A stretch of DNA of 64,000 bases from the NCBI RefSeq assembly GCF_000186865.1, contig NW_008705567.1, positions 1,181,757-1,245,756 of the forward strand, in the 5' to 3' direction. Under the pieces are notes generated by a model that had not been told where the DNA came from, made no database searches, and was given only the letters and a program-made list of their open reading frames with translations. Made by a program: the position numbers and the translations under genes. The stretch is from Aureococcus anophagefferens (taxonomy: Eukaryota; Sar; Pelagophyceae; Pelagomonadales; Pelagomonadaceae). Positions 62,444-64,000 of the stretch are shown one piece after another. Position 1 is the first letter of the stretch, and every line of letters starts with the position of its first letter.

Positions 62444-62902
62444 ATGCGCCGGCGTCTCCTGCTCGCGCTCCTCCTGCGCACGGCGCGCGCGCTCACGGTC
62501 CCGCGCCGCGCCGCGCGGCGCCCCACGGCCCTCGCGAGCCTCAAGGTGACGATCCTCGACCCCGACGACGCGGCGGCCCAGGGCGTGCGCGAGTGGCCCT
62601 TCTCGTCGCGCCCCGCGGGCGACAGCGAGGAGACCGTCGCGGCCGGCGCGGTGCGCTACGTGCTCAAGGGCGAGGGCGAGGTCGAGTGGTCCGACTACGC
62701 GGGCGGCGTCGCGGCCGGCGACGCCGTCGCCGTCGGCCCCGGGTCGCTCGTCGAGGCCGAGGCCCAGTGCAACGTGCGCTGGCGGAGCGACGCCGGCTTC
62801 ACGATCCTCACGCCGGGCTTCGAGGACTGGTCCGCCTACGGCGGCGTCCTCGCGGCCGTCGCGGCCGTCTTCGCCTACCTCTTCGCGACCTTCGCGTCCT
62901 AA
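62444..62902 (+). CDS. Cupin-fold protein with leader and C-terminal membrane anchor
   Basis: The 152-aa product starts MRRRLLLALLLRTARALTVP, a leader, and continues with an RmlC-like cupin of the DUF861 type: REWPFSSRPAGDSEETVAAG (W.f....), YVLKGEGEVEWSDYAGG (y.l.Geg...), and GDAVAVGPGSLVEAEAQCNV (GD.v..p.g......). The usual metal His are not obvious. The last 20 residues are hydrophobic (VLAAVAAVFAYLFATF). The leader suggests plastid or secretory targeting. Small cupins of this type occur in plastids of algae and plants, function mostly unknown. It ends 9 bp from the convergent channel gene. Confidence 0.7.
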   Translation: MRRRLLLALLLRTARALTVPRRAARRPTALASLKVTILDPDDAAAQGVREWPFSSRPAGDSEETVAAGAVRYVLKGEGEVEWSDYAGGVAAGDAVAVGPGSLVEAEAQCNVRWRSDAGFTILTPGFEDWSAYGGVLAAVAAVFAYLFATFAS

Positions 62903-62911
62903 CGCGCGAGC

Positions 62912-64000
62912 CTAGGCCTCGGGAGCGTCGGCGGGCAGCTTGAGGTAGTAGCCGCGGTCCTCGCCGCGCGCGGACCGCGGCAGCGGCCGGAGCGGCCTCT
63001 CGTCGCGCGCGGGCTTGCGCTTGGACCGCGGCGACCGGCGGCGCGCGCGGAGCGGCTCGCGGAAGCGGTCCGCGTCGCCGTCGGGGGGGGGCGCGAAGTA
63101 CCAGGGCAGCGGCAGCGCGAAGGGCGACGCGAGCGCCGGGTGCGGCGCGGCGGACGGCGGCGGCCGCGCGGGGAGCTCGGGCGACTCGGGCGCCGCGGGC
63201 GCGTCGCGGGCCGCCGCGGGCGCGCGCGGCGACGGCCGCGCGGGCGCGTAGGCCGGCGGCCGCTCGTGCGCGGCGTCCTCGAGGACCGCGAGCCGCCGCT
63301 GGATGTCGCGGAGCGCGTCGAGCGCGTACTCCGCGTCGGACCGCGCGGCCGCGAAGCCGTCGCGCAGGGCGCCCCGGAGCTCGTCGCCCGTCGCCTTGGC
63401 CTCGGCCGCGGCGGCCGCGGCGGCCGCGGCCCCGTCGCCGCCGCGGTCCTTCGCGGCGCCGTCCCTCGGGGACCGCGCGAGCCCCGCGGCCTTGGCGACG
63501 CCGGCGATGGCGTCGAGCGCGCCCGCGAGGTGGTCGACCTTGTGGTGGCACTGGACGATCTCCTCCCAGGCCGCGCCGACGGACGCGATGATCTTGTCGT
63601 CGTTCGACATGTCGTCGCCGTCGGAGAGCTCCGCGATGTCGCCGAGCAGGTCCGGCAGGAAGCAGAGCACGAAGACGAGGATGACGATGATGACGAAGCG
63701 CCCGACCTGCGTCGCCGGGTACATGTCGCCGTAGCCCACGGTCGAGAAGGTGACGATGAGGAAGTAGATGCAGCGGTCGTAGGACCGGAACGCGATGTTG
63801 CAGTTCCCGAGCTCCTCGAGGCGGTCGTGGCGCACGGCGTTGGGGCCGCAGGGGTACTCGGCGCAGGAGATGAGGGCCCCCATGCTCAGGACAATAAAAA
63901 TCATCTTGAAGAGCAGCGTGATGAAGCGCACGTAGACGCCGTTGAGCCGGAGCGACGGCACGCCCACGTAGCCGTAGCGCATGAGCACGAAGCGCTCGAA
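62912..64000 (-). CDS. Potassium channel, BK/KCNT-like pore and cytosolic tail (5' end outside window)
   Basis: The frame runs off the right edge. Visible order: the end of a voltage-sensor-like region (VYVRFITLLFKMIFIVLSMG), an extracellular loop with Cys (CGPNAVRHDRLEELGNCNI), the pore (YFLIVTFSTVGYGDMYPAT, selectivity filter TVGYGD) and the last helix (VGRFVIIVILVFVLCFLPDL). This arrangement and spacing recall BK/Slo or KCNT channels. The RCK domains expected after the pore are not recognisable; instead the tail is Ala/Arg/Pro-rich with a coiled coil (EYALDALRDIQRRLAVLEDA). So it may be a shortened lineage-specific channel. Potassium selectivity is well supported; gating is not. Confidence 0.85.
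   Translation of the reverse strand, partial: FERFVLMRYGYVGVPSLRLNGVYVRFITLLFKMIFIVLSMGALISCAEYPCGPNAVRHDRLEELGNCNIAFRSYDRCIYFLIVTFSTVGYGDMYPATQVGRFVIIVILVFVLCFLPDLLGDIAELSDGDDMSNDDKIIASVGAAWEEIVQCHHKVDHLAGALDAIAGVAKAAGLARSPRDGAAKDRGGDGAAAAAAAAAEAKATGDELRGALRDGFAAARSDAEYALDALRDIQRRLAVLEDAAHERPPAYAPARPSPRAPAAARDAPAAPESPELPARPPPSAAPHPALASPFALPLPWYFAPPPDGDADRFREPLRARRRSPRSKRKPARDERPLRPLPRSARGEDRGYYLKLPADAPEA

Noticed and set aside
1..64000. tRNA, rRNA, riboswitch or bacterial promoter/RBS signals
   Set aside because: No cloverleaf with a GTTCGANTC-type arm, no rRNA blocks and no Shine-Dalgarno pattern were seen by eye; a covariance-model scan would be needed to exclude small RNAs.

Overview
The window reads as nuclear DNA of a stramenopile alga, most likely a pelagophyte close to Aureococcus (an inference from gene content). 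It is very GC-rich and densely packed with eukaryotic genes on both strands. Several products carry the bipartite plastid leader of secondary red plastids: a signal peptide followed by an ASAFAP-type motif, as in ASAFGP of the tryptophan synthase and ATAFAP of the fibrillin. Short introns are present. Six introns are copies of two small inverted-repeat transposon families that behave like introner elements, a feature reported for Aureococcus. I saw no rRNA, tRNA or CRISPR array, and no bacterial operon structure.

Layout. 0-9 kb: Mediator-like fragment, OTU protease, a Gly/Ala-repeat membrane protein, an acetyltransferase-like protein, mitochondrial Lon, then a stretch of degenerate sequence with a LINE-endonuclease-like scrap. 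9-26 kb: F-box/archaemetzincin-like protein, a secreted solute-binding protein, two paralogous one-pass membrane proteins, dolichol kinase, a TPR immunophilin-like protein, a basic nuclear-type protein, fused tryptophan synthase, WDR18, a nucleotide-sugar-type transporter, an AT-richer island with a MYND gene, and a JmjC-like oxygenase. 26-43 kb: a large Arg-rich IQ/PDZ-like protein, a three-exon type II membrane glycosyltransferase candidate, an ankyrin protein, a 2OG oxygenase, fibrillin, a CCB-type cytochrome b6f assembly factor, acetyl-CoA synthetase, an acyltransferase, a START-like protein, a UPF0548 protein, RBM22 and a METTL2/6/8-type methyltransferase. 43-51 kb: an MBD-like protein, two small unknowns, COQ9, a three-exon CxCG-repeat/OmpA protein, a bHLH-PAS factor and a poly-SIM protein. 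51.4-54.4 kb: a minisatellite of about twelve 158/160-bp units, bracketed by two 108-bp direct repeats. 54.5-64 kb: an Mpv17 family protein, a secreted glycosyltransferase candidate, clathrin light chain, a patatin lipase, a 1,074-bp inverted-repeat element, a coiled-coil protein, a cupin and a potassium channel cut by the window edge.

Themes. Genes are compact: divergent pairs share 75-430 bp and several convergent pairs abut or overlap at their stop codons. Plastid functions (fibrillin, CCB factor, Trp synthase), mitochondrial functions (Lon, COQ9) and secretory or glycosylation functions (dolichol kinase, nucleotide-sugar transporter, two glycosyltransferase candidates) recur. The most informative layer is mobile DNA. 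The two introner families insert with 8-bp target duplications. The first duplicated copy supplies the 5' splice site (GC or GT) and the element end supplies the AG. The larger 1,074-bp inverted-repeat element also made an 8-bp duplication. Three genes appear frame-shifted exactly at homopolymer runs, which may be assembly error rather than biology.
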